A stretch of 17,795 nucleotides of DNA from NCBI GenBank assembly GCA_019417795.1, contig DXUR01000022.1, positions 1 to 17,795 on the forward strand, in the 5' to 3' direction. This document shows, piece by piece, positions 1-6,391 of the stretch; the first letter of the stretch is position 1, and each line of letters starts with the position of its first letter. Under the pieces are notes generated by a model. That model saw only the letters and a program-made list of their open reading frames with translations. It was not told where the DNA came from and made no database searches. Both the position numbers and the translations under genes were made by a program. This DNA comes from Clostridiales bacterium. GTDB taxonomy: Bacteria; Bacillota_A; Clostridia; Oscillospirales; Oscillospiraceae.

Positions 1-1
1 T

Positions 2-205
2 TGCAATGAGGCGCTCAAGCGTGTCTGTTCAAGAATCGACCTCGATGCGATCCATAACTTTCTCGAAGATGTCCCGGAACTGCTGCCGATCCAGCGTGAA
101 TTCTACCTGACCATGCTGACCGAGCGCAAGGAGAAGATTTTGGATTACAGCCTGAAACTTCTGATGGAGCAGGAGCAGCACACTTCGCCAGTGCTGGAGA
201 TGTGA
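2..205 (+). CDS. 3' end of a gene resembling a HipA-like kinase (5' truncated)
   Basis: Frame 2 is open from the window edge to a TGA at 203-205, giving 67 residues with no start inside the window. The tail is alpha-helical and charged: a segment RIDLDAIHNFL, then VPELLPIQREFYLTML, then ERKEKILDYSL. From memory, this 'Id...l...P.l...Q..FY..ml..RkekIld' pattern matches the C-terminal end of HipA-domain Ser/Thr kinases (toxins of HipBA-type systems) in Clostridia. The catalytic core lies outside the window, so the assignment rests on the tail alone and is tentative. A terminator follows 18 bases after the stop, so this gene belongs to a unit separate from the mobilisation operon. It may be the host flank of the element or cargo of the element itself. 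Confidence 0.5.
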   Translation, partial: CNEALKRVCSRIDLDAIHNFLEDVPELLPIQREFYLTMLTERKEKILDYSLKLLMEQEQHTSPVLEM

Positions 206-223
206 AACCGAATATTCTATTTG

Positions 224-257
224 GAGAGTCGTGCCAATTGGTGCGGCTCTCTTTTTT
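224..257 (+). terminator. Rho-independent terminator after the HipA-like gene
   Basis: A 12-bp stem (224-235 pairing with 240-251) closes over the tetraloop AATT, with three G-U-type pairs and otherwise full complementarity. Six T's follow directly (252-257). It lies 18 bases after the stop at 205 and would isolate the upstream gene from the hairpin-rich region and mobilisation operon downstream. Confidence 0.8.
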
Positions 258-389
258 CGCCTCCGATACATGTCGGCTGAGATGCCGAGCAGGAGATGCC
301 CCGTGTCCGCCCCTGTGGGCCGCTGTGTGGCCGCATGGGAGCGCGGGAGGGTAAGGATAGCGCCCTGGCAGTTTGAGCGAGATTTTGGG

Positions 390-414
390 CCGATTTTCGG
401 TGCGCCGAAATCGG
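390..414. repeat. Inverted repeat 1 of the candidate oriT
   Basis: Arms 390-400 and 405-414 (CCGATTTTCGG / CCGAAATCGG) enclose the loop TGCG, with one extra T in the left arm. No T-run follows, so it is not a terminator. Repeats like this near a relaxase gene commonly serve as relaxase or accessory-protein recognition sites. Confidence 0.55.
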
Positions 415-430
415 GGCAGGAGAAAAGCAT

Positions 431-448
431 TGGCGCTTTATTGCGCCA
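431..448. repeat. Inverted repeat 2 of the candidate oriT
   Basis: Perfect 6-bp arms TGGCGC (431-436) and GCGCCA (443-448) flank TTTATT. The sequence ATTGG recurs just after the right arm. This short GC-rich hairpin sits midway between the other two repeats. Confidence 0.45.
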
Positions 449-459
449 TTGGCCCTTAC

Positions 460-482
460 GGCAGCCCGCAGTGCGGACTGCC
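460..482. repeat. Inverted repeat 3 of the candidate oriT
   Basis: GGCAG (460-464) pairs with CTGCC (478-482), and CCGCA (466-470) pairs with TGCGG (472-476). One C/A mismatch separates the two blocks and a single G lies at the centre. A near-perfect palindrome of this kind fits a cruciform or a dimeric protein-binding site rather than a terminator, since no T-run follows. Confidence 0.5.
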
Positions 483-506
483 ACGGAGGTTTGCAGCACT
501 TTGAAA

Positions 507-537
507 TTGACGCTGATCATGCGGAGACGAATATGCT
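507..537 (+). promoter_or_regulatory. Possible sigma-A promoter of the mobilisation operon
   Basis: TTGACG at 507-512 is followed after 19 bases by TATGCT (532-537), with AATATG (530-535) as an alternative -10. It lies about 90 bases upstream of the relaxosome gene, immediately after the hairpin cluster. That is a usual place for a mob promoter that the relaxosome protein can repress. The spacing is not ideal, so the call is weak. Confidence 0.3.
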
Positions 538-628
538 TTGGCGCTATTTCTTGTAAAAATGCCTGTTTGCCCCGTGTTTGCAGGGCCTTTGGGAGGCTCT
601 GACACTCAATGGAAGGAGGTGCAGTTCA

Positions 629-1036
629 ATGGATAAAAACGGAAAAAGCCGACACTCTGTCTGGCTGTCAGACGAGGTGTGGCAAGAGGTGGACGCATTC
701 TATAAGCTGGATAACTGCCCTACTCGCAACGAGTTTGTGGAGAAGGCGCTGCGGCAGTATTGCGGTCGTCTGCACGCCGAGCGGACAAGTGCGTATCTGC
801 CCCACGCACTACAGGAGATGCTGGAGGGCACACTGGGTGTGTTCGGCGACAGGCTGGGCAAGCTGCTGTTCAAGCTGGTGGTGGAGCACAACATGACCAA
901 CCACCTGCTGGGCGGCGATATAGATATGACCCGGGACGAGTACAACAAAATGCGCGGTAACAGTGTCCGGGAGGTGGCGGGTACGCATGGCAACATCTCT
1001 TTTAGGGATGTGTTGCTATTTCACCGGGAGGAGTAA
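629..1036 (+). CDS. RHH-type relaxosome accessory protein (MobC-like)
   Basis: This 135-residue protein probably binds oriT and helps the relaxase assemble at the nick site. The ATG at 629 is chosen because AAGGAGGT (612-619) sits 9 bases upstream; an in-frame ATG at 578 has no such site. The N-terminal part, about residues 8-45 (SVWLSDEVWQEVDAFY, then TRNEFVEKALRQYCGRL), has the strand-helix-helix pattern of ribbon-helix-helix DNA-binding proteins. This is followed by helices (about 55-90) and a charged C-terminus. The stop lies 3 bases before the relaxase ATG, so the two are co-transcribed and probably translationally coupled. Small RHH proteins directly before MobL/MobP relaxases are standard relaxosome partners and often repress their own operon. 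A purely regulatory role is possible. Family identity is inferred from pattern and position. Confidence 0.7.
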   Translation: MDKNGKSRHSVWLSDEVWQEVDAFYKLDNCPTRNEFVEKALRQYCGRLHAERTSAYLPHALQEMLEGTLGVFGDRLGKLLFKLVVEHNMTNHLLGGDIDMTRDEYNKMRGNSVREVAGTHGNISFRDVLLFHREE

Positions 1037-1039
1037 CCG

Positions 1040-2440
1040 ATGGCACGGCTGATACAGAAAAGCGGGTACATCCAAGGAGGCCGTGCGGCAAGATACATGG
1101 AGTATGTTGCCAAGCGAGATGGCGTGGAGGTCATTCAAAGCACCGAGCCGATGACCAAAAAGCAGAAACAGTTCCTTACAAAGCTGCTGAAGGACTTCCC
1201 GGATGCAAAGGAATTGTTCGAATACAGCGACTACCTACAGACGCCCAACCGGGGTACGGCGTCTGCGTGTATTGCTGCTGCGTTGGATACGCATCTGCAT
1301 GAATTGGAATCCGAGAGCGGCTATATGGCCTACATCGCCAACCGGCCCCGGGCGGAAAAGCGCGGCGGTCACGGGCTATTCAGTGCGGCGGATGTTACGG
1401 ATCTCAAGGCGGCAAAGAATGAACTGGAGACTCACGCCGGAAAAGTGTGGACCTTCATTTTCTCCCTGCGGCGGGAGGATGCGGAGCGCCTGGGATACAA
1501 CAAAGCAGCCGCATGGCAGAACCTATTGAAGCAGGAGAGCCACTCCATTGCGGAGGCCATGCGTATTCCACCGGAGAAGTTTCGTTGGTATGCGGCATAT
1601 CACGACGAGGGACACCATCCGCATATACACATGATGGCGTGGTCGGACGATCCCAAGGCGGGGTTTCTAACGCAAAAGGGGATCGCATCGATTCGGTCCA
1701 AGATGACAAACGAAATTTTTCGGGACGAGATGACGGAGCTTTACATTCGGAAGGATGCCGCCTACAAGGAGAGTATACAAACCGCCAAGGCATTGTTACT
1801 GGAGCGCATTCGGGCGTTGGAAACCGGTGCCGCCGATGACCCCGGGCTTGTGAAAGAGCTGCAAGAACTCTCCCAGGCACTGACGCAGGTCGGCGGCAAA
1901 CATGTCTATTCCTATCTGCCAAAATCGGTCAAGGCACAGGTGGATGCCATTGTGGAGCGGCTGGCGCAGCTCCCGGAGGTGGCGGCTTGCTACGACCAAT
2001 GGTGGAAGCTGAAGGACGAGATCGCGGGCTACTATGGGCAGAACACGCCGCCCCACCAGCCGCTGGTACAGCAGAAGGAGTTTCGTGCCATCAAGAATTT
2101 CATCATCCGTGAAGCGGACTCGATTCGCTGGCCTGCACCCAAACAAATGGATGTGGATGTAGCGACATGTGGAACGCAGGAGACATCCGGTGACGCACAG
2201 TATCCCGCATCACAGTCACGGACGGTGGCAGGGCGAAGCGCTATAACAGCCGATGCCGGCCTGCAGCTGCTCCACCACATGGGGCGTGTGTTCCGCAGCA
2301 GTATGCCGGTCATCCCACCTGCGCTGCGGATCGATTCCAAGCGCCGCAGGCGGCTGCAGGAGAAGCGCATGGCCTTGGGACACAAGCGAGATGACCACGA
2401 AGACGAGCGGCTTCACCATGTCAACGACAACACCATGTAA
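1040..2440 (+). CDS. Relaxase of the MobL/MobP type
   Basis: This 466-residue protein should nick oriT and stay covalently bound to the 5' end of the transferred strand. The N-terminus (MARLIQKSGYIQGG, then YMEYVAKRDGVEV) is typical of Firmicutes MobL/MobP3-like relaxases. Y10, Y19 and Y22 are candidate catalytic tyrosines. The HUH metal site is clear: YHDEG followed by H192-H193-P-H195-I-H197 and MMAWS. Residues about 230-330 are helical and probably coiled-coil. The C-terminal 100 residues are basic and low in conservation features. A strong purine-rich site (GGGAGGAG, 1026-1033) lies in the end of the preceding gene. The stop is followed 15 bases later by the primase-like gene. Length and motifs suggest an intact enzyme. 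The exact Mob subfamily needs an HMM search. Confidence 0.88.
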   Translation: MARLIQKSGYIQGGRAARYMEYVAKRDGVEVIQSTEPMTKKQKQFLTKLLKDFPDAKELFEYSDYLQTPNRGTASACIAAALDTHLHELESESGYMAYIANRPRAEKRGGHGLFSAADVTDLKAAKNELETHAGKVWTFIFSLRREDAERLGYNKAAAWQNLLKQESHSIAEAMRIPPEKFRWYAAYHDEGHHPHIHMMAWSDDPKAGFLTQKGIASIRSKMTNEIFRDEMTELYIRKDAAYKESIQTAKALLLERIRALETGAADDPGLVKELQELSQALTQVGGKHVYSYLPKSVKAQVDAIVERLAQLPEVAACYDQWWKLKDEIAGYYGQNTPPHQPLVQQKEFRAIKNFIIREADSIRWPAPKQMDVDVATCGTQETSGDAQYPASQSRTVAGRSAITADAGLQLLHHMGRVFRSSMPVIPPALRIDSKRRRRLQEKRMALGHKRDDHEDERLHHVNDNTM

Positions 2441-2455
2441 CAGGAGGTATAATGC

Positions 2456-3355
2456 ATGGGTAAATTTGTATATTTCACATCCGCAGAAAAACGGCAGGCC
2501 AACGAGGTTGACCTGCCATCTTTTTTGCGTGACCGGGGCGAAAAGCTCCTCCAGGCTGGACGGGAGTACCGGCTGGCCAGCGACCACAGCGTCACTGTGC
2601 GCGGCAACAGGTGGTATGATCATGCTGCGCGGAGGGGCGGCCACGCCATCAGCTTCGTGCGGCAGTTCTATGACAAGACCTTCCCGGAAGCCGTGTCCAT
2701 GCTGCTGGGCCGGGACGGACAGGGTATTATTCCCATTGCAAAGCAGGAACCGGAGCTGCAGGAGCCAAAGCCCTTTGCTCTGCCAAAGCCTTACTTGACA
2801 ATGCGCAGGATGTATGCCTATCTCACCAAGCACAGGTGTATCGACCGGGATGTGGTCACGGCGTTTGTGCAGGAGAAGCTGCTCTATGAGGACGCCCCAC
2901 ACCACAACTGCGTGTTTGTAGGGCTGGATGAAAACGGAGAAGCCAGGCACGCACATCTGCGCAGCACCGGCTCCCAAGGCAAAGTATTCCGCATTAATGT
3001 GGAGAGCAGCGACATAAAACACAGCTTCCACAAAAACGGGACGGACCGTTCCCTCTATGTCTTTGAAGCACCCATTGATCTACTGTCTCACATTACCCTC
3101 TACCCAACGGGCTGGCTGGAGCACAGTTATGTGGCCTGCTGCGGCACCTCCATCCAGCCTGTGCTGGAGCGCCTGCGGCAGAATCCGAAGCTGGACACGG
3201 TGTACCTCTGTTTGGATAATGACGAAGCGGGCGAGGATGCCTGCGACGGCATGACGGACGCCCTGGAGGATATGGGCTACGATGTAGAGCGCCTGCGCCC
3301 GGAGGGGAAGGACTGGAACGATGACCTGCGGGCAAAGCGGGGTGGCCATGGGTAA
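2456..3355 (+). CDS. DUF3991/TOPRIM primase-like protein
   Basis: This 299-residue protein carries the DUF3991 plus TOPRIM architecture seen in conjugative elements of Firmicutes. The N-terminal part (about 18-95) holds the pattern 'DLPSFL...G..L...G.EYRL', then RWYDHAARRGGHAISFV and an FPEAV segment, as in CHC2-primase-derived domains. No zinc-ribbon cysteines are visible in it. The TOPRIM domain shows YVFEAPIDLLS, with E204 as the candidate catalytic acid, and YLCLDNDEAGED, with D254/D256 as the metal-binding pair. The C-terminus (RPEGKDWNDDL) is also family-typical. The likely role is priming complementary-strand synthesis after transfer, or other nucleic-acid processing; this is a family inference. 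An upstream CAGGAGGT at 2441-2448 supports the ATG. The end overlaps the coupling-protein start by 8 bases. Confidence 0.85.
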   Translation: MGKFVYFTSAEKRQANEVDLPSFLRDRGEKLLQAGREYRLASDHSVTVRGNRWYDHAARRGGHAISFVRQFYDKTFPEAVSMLLGRDGQGIIPIAKQEPELQEPKPFALPKPYLTMRRMYAYLTKHRCIDRDVVTAFVQEKLLYEDAPHHNCVFVGLDENGEARHAHLRSTGSQGKVFRINVESSDIKHSFHKNGTDRSLYVFEAPIDLLSHITLYPTGWLEHSYVACCGTSIQPVLERLRQNPKLDTVYLCLDNDEAGEDACDGMTDALEDMGYDVERLRPEGKDWNDDLRAKRGGHG

Positions 3356-5111
3356 CTTATGGCTCCTCCTTGCAGCGGGCGGCGTCATGGCGGCGGTCAT
3401 AGGCTGCCTGACGCTGCTGAATAACCGCTACACCCTCAGCAACATCAAATCCAAAACCGTAGGTGACGGTCAGCACGGCACGGCCCGCTGGGCCACCGAT
3501 GCAGAGATCCGCAAGACCTATGCCCTCGTGCCGTTCCAAGCGGCAAGTTGGCGCAAAGGGCTGCGCCGCCCGGAAGTACAGGGGCTGGTGCTGGGCAGCG
3601 TCAGCCATAAGCGTGGCATCACTGCACTGGTGGATAAGGACGATGTGCATTGCCTTATGATCGGCGCATCCGGTGTGGGCAAAACGGCCTACTTTCTATA
3701 TCCCAATTTGGAATATGCCTGTGCCAGCGGCATGAGCTTTCTGGCATTGGATACCAAGGGTGACTTGGCTCGCAACTACGGCGCCATTGCGGAAAAATAC
3801 TACGGCTACCATGTATCCGTGGTGGATCTGCGAAACCCTACCCGCTCAGATGGCTACAACCTCATGACGCTCATCAACCACTACATGGATGCGGCGCAGG
3901 CCACAGACAGTCTTGCCGCCCGTGCCAAGGCGGAGAAGTACGCCAAGATCCTGGCCAAGACCATCGTGTCACCGAATGGGGATGCAGACTACGGCCAGAA
4001 CGCCTATTTCTACGATGCCGCAGAGGGACTATTGACTTCCGTGGTGCTCTTGCTGGCAGAATTTCTGCCGCCGGAAAGACAACAGGAGCGGCGGCACATC
4101 GTGTCCGTGTTCAAGCTGGTGCAGGAACTGCTGGCTCCCTCGGGGGTACGGGGCAAAAACTGGTTTACCATCCTCATGGAGAAGCTGCCCCCGGAGCACA
4201 AGGCACGGTGGTTTGCCGGGGCGGCGCTGAACACATCCGACCAGGCCATGGCCTCGGTCATGAGCACGGTACTGTCTCGCCTCAACGCCTTTCTGGACTC
4301 TGAGCTGGAGCAGGTGCTGTGTTTTGACAGCACCATGAACGCCGAGCGGTTTGCGTCGGAGAAGTCCGCTATCTTCCTAATTTTGCCGGAGGAGGATCAG
4401 ACCAAGAACTTCATGGCGGGCTTGATGATCCAGACGCTGGCACGGGAGCTGTTTGCCGTGGCGGATGAAAACGGCGGGCGGCTGCTGGGTCGTGTTGTGT
4501 TCTTCTGCGACGAGCTGGGGACCATGCCCGCCTTTGACATCCTGCCGCTGTTCAGCGCAGGGCGCTCCCGTGGGCTGACGATGGTACCTATCATCCAGGC
4601 GCTGGCGCAGCTGGAGAAAAACTATGGGCGAGAGGGGGCAGAGATATTGACCGATAACTGCCAGGATACCATCTTCGGTGGCTTCGCCCCCAACAGCCAG
4701 ACGGCGGAGCAGCTCTCCAAGGCGCTGGGCAGCCGCACGGTATTGTCCGGCTCGATTAGCAGGAGTAAGAATGATCCAAGCCAAAGCCTGCAGATGATAG
4801 AGCGACCCTTGATGACGCCGGACGAACTGAAATCCATCCCCAAGGGCAGCTTTGTGGTCATGAAAACGGGGACGCATCCCATGCAGACAAAGCTGCGCCT
4901 GTTTTTGGATTGGGGTATTACCTTCGGTGCGCCATATATCACCCCGGAGCATGCCGCACGACCCGTGGCCTACGCCAGCCGACAGGAACTATTCCTCCGC
5001 ATCGACCGGGCCTACGGAAAGAAGAATAGTCAGCCTACACAGGTACCTGTTGCCGAGCGGAGAAGCCCCTATTCGGCCATGGGACTTTACAATGAGGACG
5101 CAAAGACATGA
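3348..5111 (+). CDS. VirD4/TraG-type coupling protein ATPase
   Basis: This 587-residue protein should carry the relaxase-DNA complex to a type IV secretion channel at the inner membrane. The start at 3348 overlaps the primase stop (ATGGGTAA) and gives an N-terminal membrane helix (about residues 3-23). An earlier in-frame ATG at 3321 would add nine polar residues. Walker A is GASGVGKT (106-113), followed by FLALDTKGDL, typical of TraG/VirD4. Walker B is VVFFCDELG with D388-E389. The segment ILTDNCQDTIFGGF fits the conserved C-terminal part of these ATPases. Only one membrane helix is evident, so the N-terminal region is short compared with the two-helix VirD4 plan. No VirB4 or other channel gene follows in this window. 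The protein therefore either serves a channel from another element or belongs to a truncated conjugation module. Confidence 0.9.
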   Translation: MGNLWLLLAAGGVMAAVIGCLTLLNNRYTLSNIKSKTVGDGQHGTARWATDAEIRKTYALVPFQAASWRKGLRRPEVQGLVLGSVSHKRGITALVDKDDVHCLMIGASGVGKTAYFLYPNLEYACASGMSFLALDTKGDLARNYGAIAEKYYGYHVSVVDLRNPTRSDGYNLMTLINHYMDAAQATDSLAARAKAEKYAKILAKTIVSPNGDADYGQNAYFYDAAEGLLTSVVLLLAEFLPPERQQERRHIVSVFKLVQELLAPSGVRGKNWFTILMEKLPPEHKARWFAGAALNTSDQAMASVMSTVLSRLNAFLDSELEQVLCFDSTMNAERFASEKSAIFLILPEEDQTKNFMAGLMIQTLARELFAVADENGGRLLGRVVFFCDELGTMPAFDILPLFSAGRSRGLTMVPIIQALAQLEKNYGREGAEILTDNCQDTIFGGFAPNSQTAEQLSKALGSRTVLSGSISRSKNDPSQSLQMIERPLMTPDELKSIPKGSFVVMKTGTHPMQTKLRLFLDWGITFGAPYITPEHAARPVAYASRQELFLRIDRAYGKKNSQPTQVPVAERRSPYSAMGLYNEDAKT

Positions 5112-5365
5112 GTTACTTTGGAAGCATCTATGCGGATCAGGAACTATCCCATCGGGCCAAGACGGTCTATATGTACCTCAAGGACCGCTCCAACGCCGAC
5201 GGCACCTGCTGGCCCAGCGTTCGCAGGATCGCGGAGGACTTGAAGCTGTCCCGCCGCACCGTGCAGCGGGCCTTGGCGGACTTGGAGCATCACGGATTCT
5301 TAGAGCGCACCCATCGCCGTCGTCCCAATGGCAGCTTGACCAGCAGCCTGTATCGCATCAAATGA
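5108..5365 (+). CDS. Small winged-helix/HTH protein (HTH_36-like)
   Basis: This is an 85-residue DNA-binding protein. It overlaps the coupling-protein stop by 4 bases (ATGA), so it is translationally coupled. The helix-turn-helix is plain: WPSVRRIAEDLKLSRRTVQRALADLEHHGFLER (about residues 36-68), followed by a wing-like RRRPNGSLTSSLYRIK. This resembles the HTH_36 domain found alone in small plasmid and ICE proteins and in replication-initiator N-termini. It may control the mob operon or act in element replication; neither can be chosen from sequence. It is the last gene of the operon, and an 11-bp perfect hairpin starts 8 bases after its stop. It may also be the truncated front of a longer replication protein, although its own stop and the wing motif make it look complete. 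Confidence 0.8.
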   Translation: MSYFGSIYADQELSHRAKTVYMYLKDRSNADGTCWPSVRRIAEDLKLSRRTVQRALADLEHHGFLERTHRRRPNGSLTSSLYRIK

Positions 5366-5373
5366 ACGCAGAC

Positions 5374-5408
5374 AGAGCGCACCTCCCACCAAGGGAAAGG
5401 TGCGCTCT
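5374..5408 (+). terminator. Perfect 11-bp hairpin at the end of the mob operon
   Basis: AGAGCGCACCT (5374-5384) pairs perfectly with AGGTGCGCTCT (5398-5408) across a 13-base loop, just after the HTH gene. It is placed like a terminator, but CGAGTTGTC follows rather than a T-run. It may act as an mRNA 3'-end stabiliser, a weak terminator, or a protein-binding dyad. Confidence 0.5.
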
Positions 5409-5806
5409 CGAGTTGTCACAAGGGTAGCGTCATCATGGCGCATCCAGAAGGACTCACTCTATTGGAGGATATTAAGGCAGAGAAAGAACAAGCAATAGCT
5501 CTTATGATCAGAATCTTCCACCTTGGAGAAGCATGATGAGCACCCCGGAAAGCACAAATGCGAGTATCGGGAAAAGAGCTCGGAGGGTATTGCCTATCCT
5601 CACTTTTCTCTCGTATGCCGCACCCTCGGCGGACATACCGTCTTTCGCTTCCTTCTCGTCGGAACGTTCCTTTAGCCTTTATTAGCTACTGTAATTTGTA
5701 ACTGTCATCCAGTACCAGTTACTGACTCCTGAGCAATGTGTCAATCTCAGCAATGCGATTCTTCGCCTTGCTCAGCTCCCGGTGCCTGTCAGCAAGCTGC
5801 TTAACC
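5409..5806. other. Junction region with gene debris
   Basis: About 400 bases separate the mob operon from the sigma cluster and contain no convincing intact gene. A 33-codon + frame at 5435-5536 (begins MAHPEGLTLLEDIK) has only a weak AAGGG upstream. A 42-codon minus frame at 5508-5636 (begins MSAEGAAYERKV) ends in a hydrophobic stretch, FPILAFVLSGVLIMLL, that could be a membrane helix. It overlaps the + frame and has no good ribosome binding site. A perfect 7-bp inverted repeat GTAACTG/CAGTTAC lies at 5698-5722. A serine-recombinase-like scrap lies at 5719-5844 and is listed separately. The mixture of short broken frames suggests a recombination scar between two modules. Confidence 0.45.
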
Positions 5807-5844
5807 TTGTATTCTACATCGTGTGATGATATAATTAACGACAT
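5719..5844 (-). pseudogene. Apparent remnant of a large serine recombinase
   Basis: The minus strand reads 41 residues to a TAA at 5719-5721. The stretch VKQLADRHRELSKAKNR followed by IAEIDTLL is coiled-coil. It resembles the segment in large serine recombinases that follows the zinc-ribbon region, commonly 'ELs.akrRI.eLD.LI..lYEdn'. The reading stops just where that family would continue with the YEDN part, and nothing of the catalytic domain is present upstream, so it looks like an internal scrap. No Shine-Dalgarno precedes the ATG at 5844. The frame overlaps the sigma-gene promoter on the opposite strand. A chance helical reading frame is the alternative; the resemblance is from memory and short. 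Confidence 0.4.
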
Positions 5845-5849
5845 ATAAT
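5807..5849 (+). promoter_or_regulatory. Promoter region of the sigma/ABC cluster with two TATAAT boxes
   Basis: TTGTAT (5807-5812) lies exactly 17 bases before a perfect TATAAT (5830-5835). A second perfect TATAAT follows at 5844-5849, so ATATAAT is repeated with a 14-base period. Transcription would start just before the AGGAGGG site of the sigma gene. This looks like a housekeeping promoter for basal expression. No typical ECF motif is obvious here. Confidence 0.5.
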
Positions 5850-5877
5850 GACATCATTATTGTAGGAGGGAATTTCG

Positions 5878-6390
5878 TTGATTATCTACTTACAGATGAT
5901 AGAAAGCGACGAAGATAAATCCAAGTTTGAACAGCTTTACATAATGTACAAGGGCTTGATGTTCCATGTTGCCATGAAAATTCTGAAGAATGAATTTGAT
6001 GCCGAGGATGCAGTACATCAGGCGTTTCTATCCCTTATTGAGAATCTGAAAAAAATATCGGATGTCAAATGTCCAAAAACCAGAGCTTATATCGTTATTA
6101 TTACAGAACGGAAAGCAATAGATATCATTCGCAGCCGATCAAAACTGGTAGATATGGAATTTTGGGAGAGTACCTATGGCATCGAAATCCCATTGCCTGG
6201 TGATCATGGTTTGGCCGATGCTATGGCACGATTACCGGCTGCCTATCGTGATATCCTATTGCTGCGCTATTATAATGGATACTCTGTACGAGAAATATCA
6301 TCTATGCTGCATATAAAAAAGGATACCGCACAAAAGCAGCTTTGGAGAGCCAAGGCCGCTTTGCAAAAACATTTGAAAGGAGATGCGTAA
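5878..6390 (+). CDS. ECF-type RNA polymerase sigma factor
   Basis: This is a 170-residue sigma-70 family factor with only regions 2 and 4. The start is a TTG at 5878, chosen because AGGAGGG (5864-5870) lies 7 bases upstream; the later ATG at 5896 has no such site. Region 2 spans about residues 15-85 (FEQLYIMYKGLMFHVAMKIL, DAEDAVHQAFLSLIENL, then ERKAIDIIRSR). Region 4 spans about 115-165 (RLPAAYRDILLLRYYNGYSV, then ISSMLHIKKDTAQKQLWRAK), with its helix-turn-helix intact. It should redirect RNA polymerase to a small regulon, probably including this cluster. The stop lies 2 bases before the start of the predicted membrane anti-sigma, the usual pairing. Base composition is visibly more AT-rich than the mob genes. 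Confidence 0.9.
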   Translation: MIIYLQMIESDEDKSKFEQLYIMYKGLMFHVAMKILKNEFDAEDAVHQAFLSLIENLKKISDVKCPKTRAYIVIITERKAIDIIRSRSKLVDMEFWESTYGIEIPLPGDHGLADAMARLPAAYRDILLLRYYNGYSVREISSMLHIKKDTAQKQLWRAKAALQKHLKGDA

Positions 6391-6391
6391 A

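Larger units (their letters stand above)
258..628. other. Gene-free, hairpin-rich candidate oriT region
   Basis: About 370 bases without a convincing gene sit between the terminator at 257 and the relaxosome gene at 629. Three inverted repeats follow each other closely. The first is 390-414 (CCGATTTTCGG against CCGAAATCGG, 4-base loop, one bulged T). The second is 431-448 (TGGCGC / GCGCCA, 6-base loop). The third is 460-482 (GGCAG-C-CCGCA / TGCGG-A-CTGCC, a nested near-palindrome). Origins of transfer in mobilisable elements usually lie just upstream of the relaxosome and relaxase genes and contain such repeats beside the nick site. Position and structure together suggest oriT. The nick site cannot be placed. 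Open frames across this stretch lack ribosome binding sites and recognisable protein features. Confidence 0.5.

Noticed and set aside
29..520. Minus-strand open frame of 163 codons
   Set aside because: It runs antisense through the HipA-like tail, the terminator hairpin and the oriT repeats, with no plausible start signal or domain.
2216..3031. Minus-strand open frame of 271 codons
   Set aside because: Antisense to the relaxase and primase-like genes, which have clear motifs; no motif on this strand.
5435..5536. 33-codon + frame as a real small gene
   Set aside because: Only a weak AAGGG upstream, overlap with a minus frame, and no recognisable features; kept only as part of the junction region.
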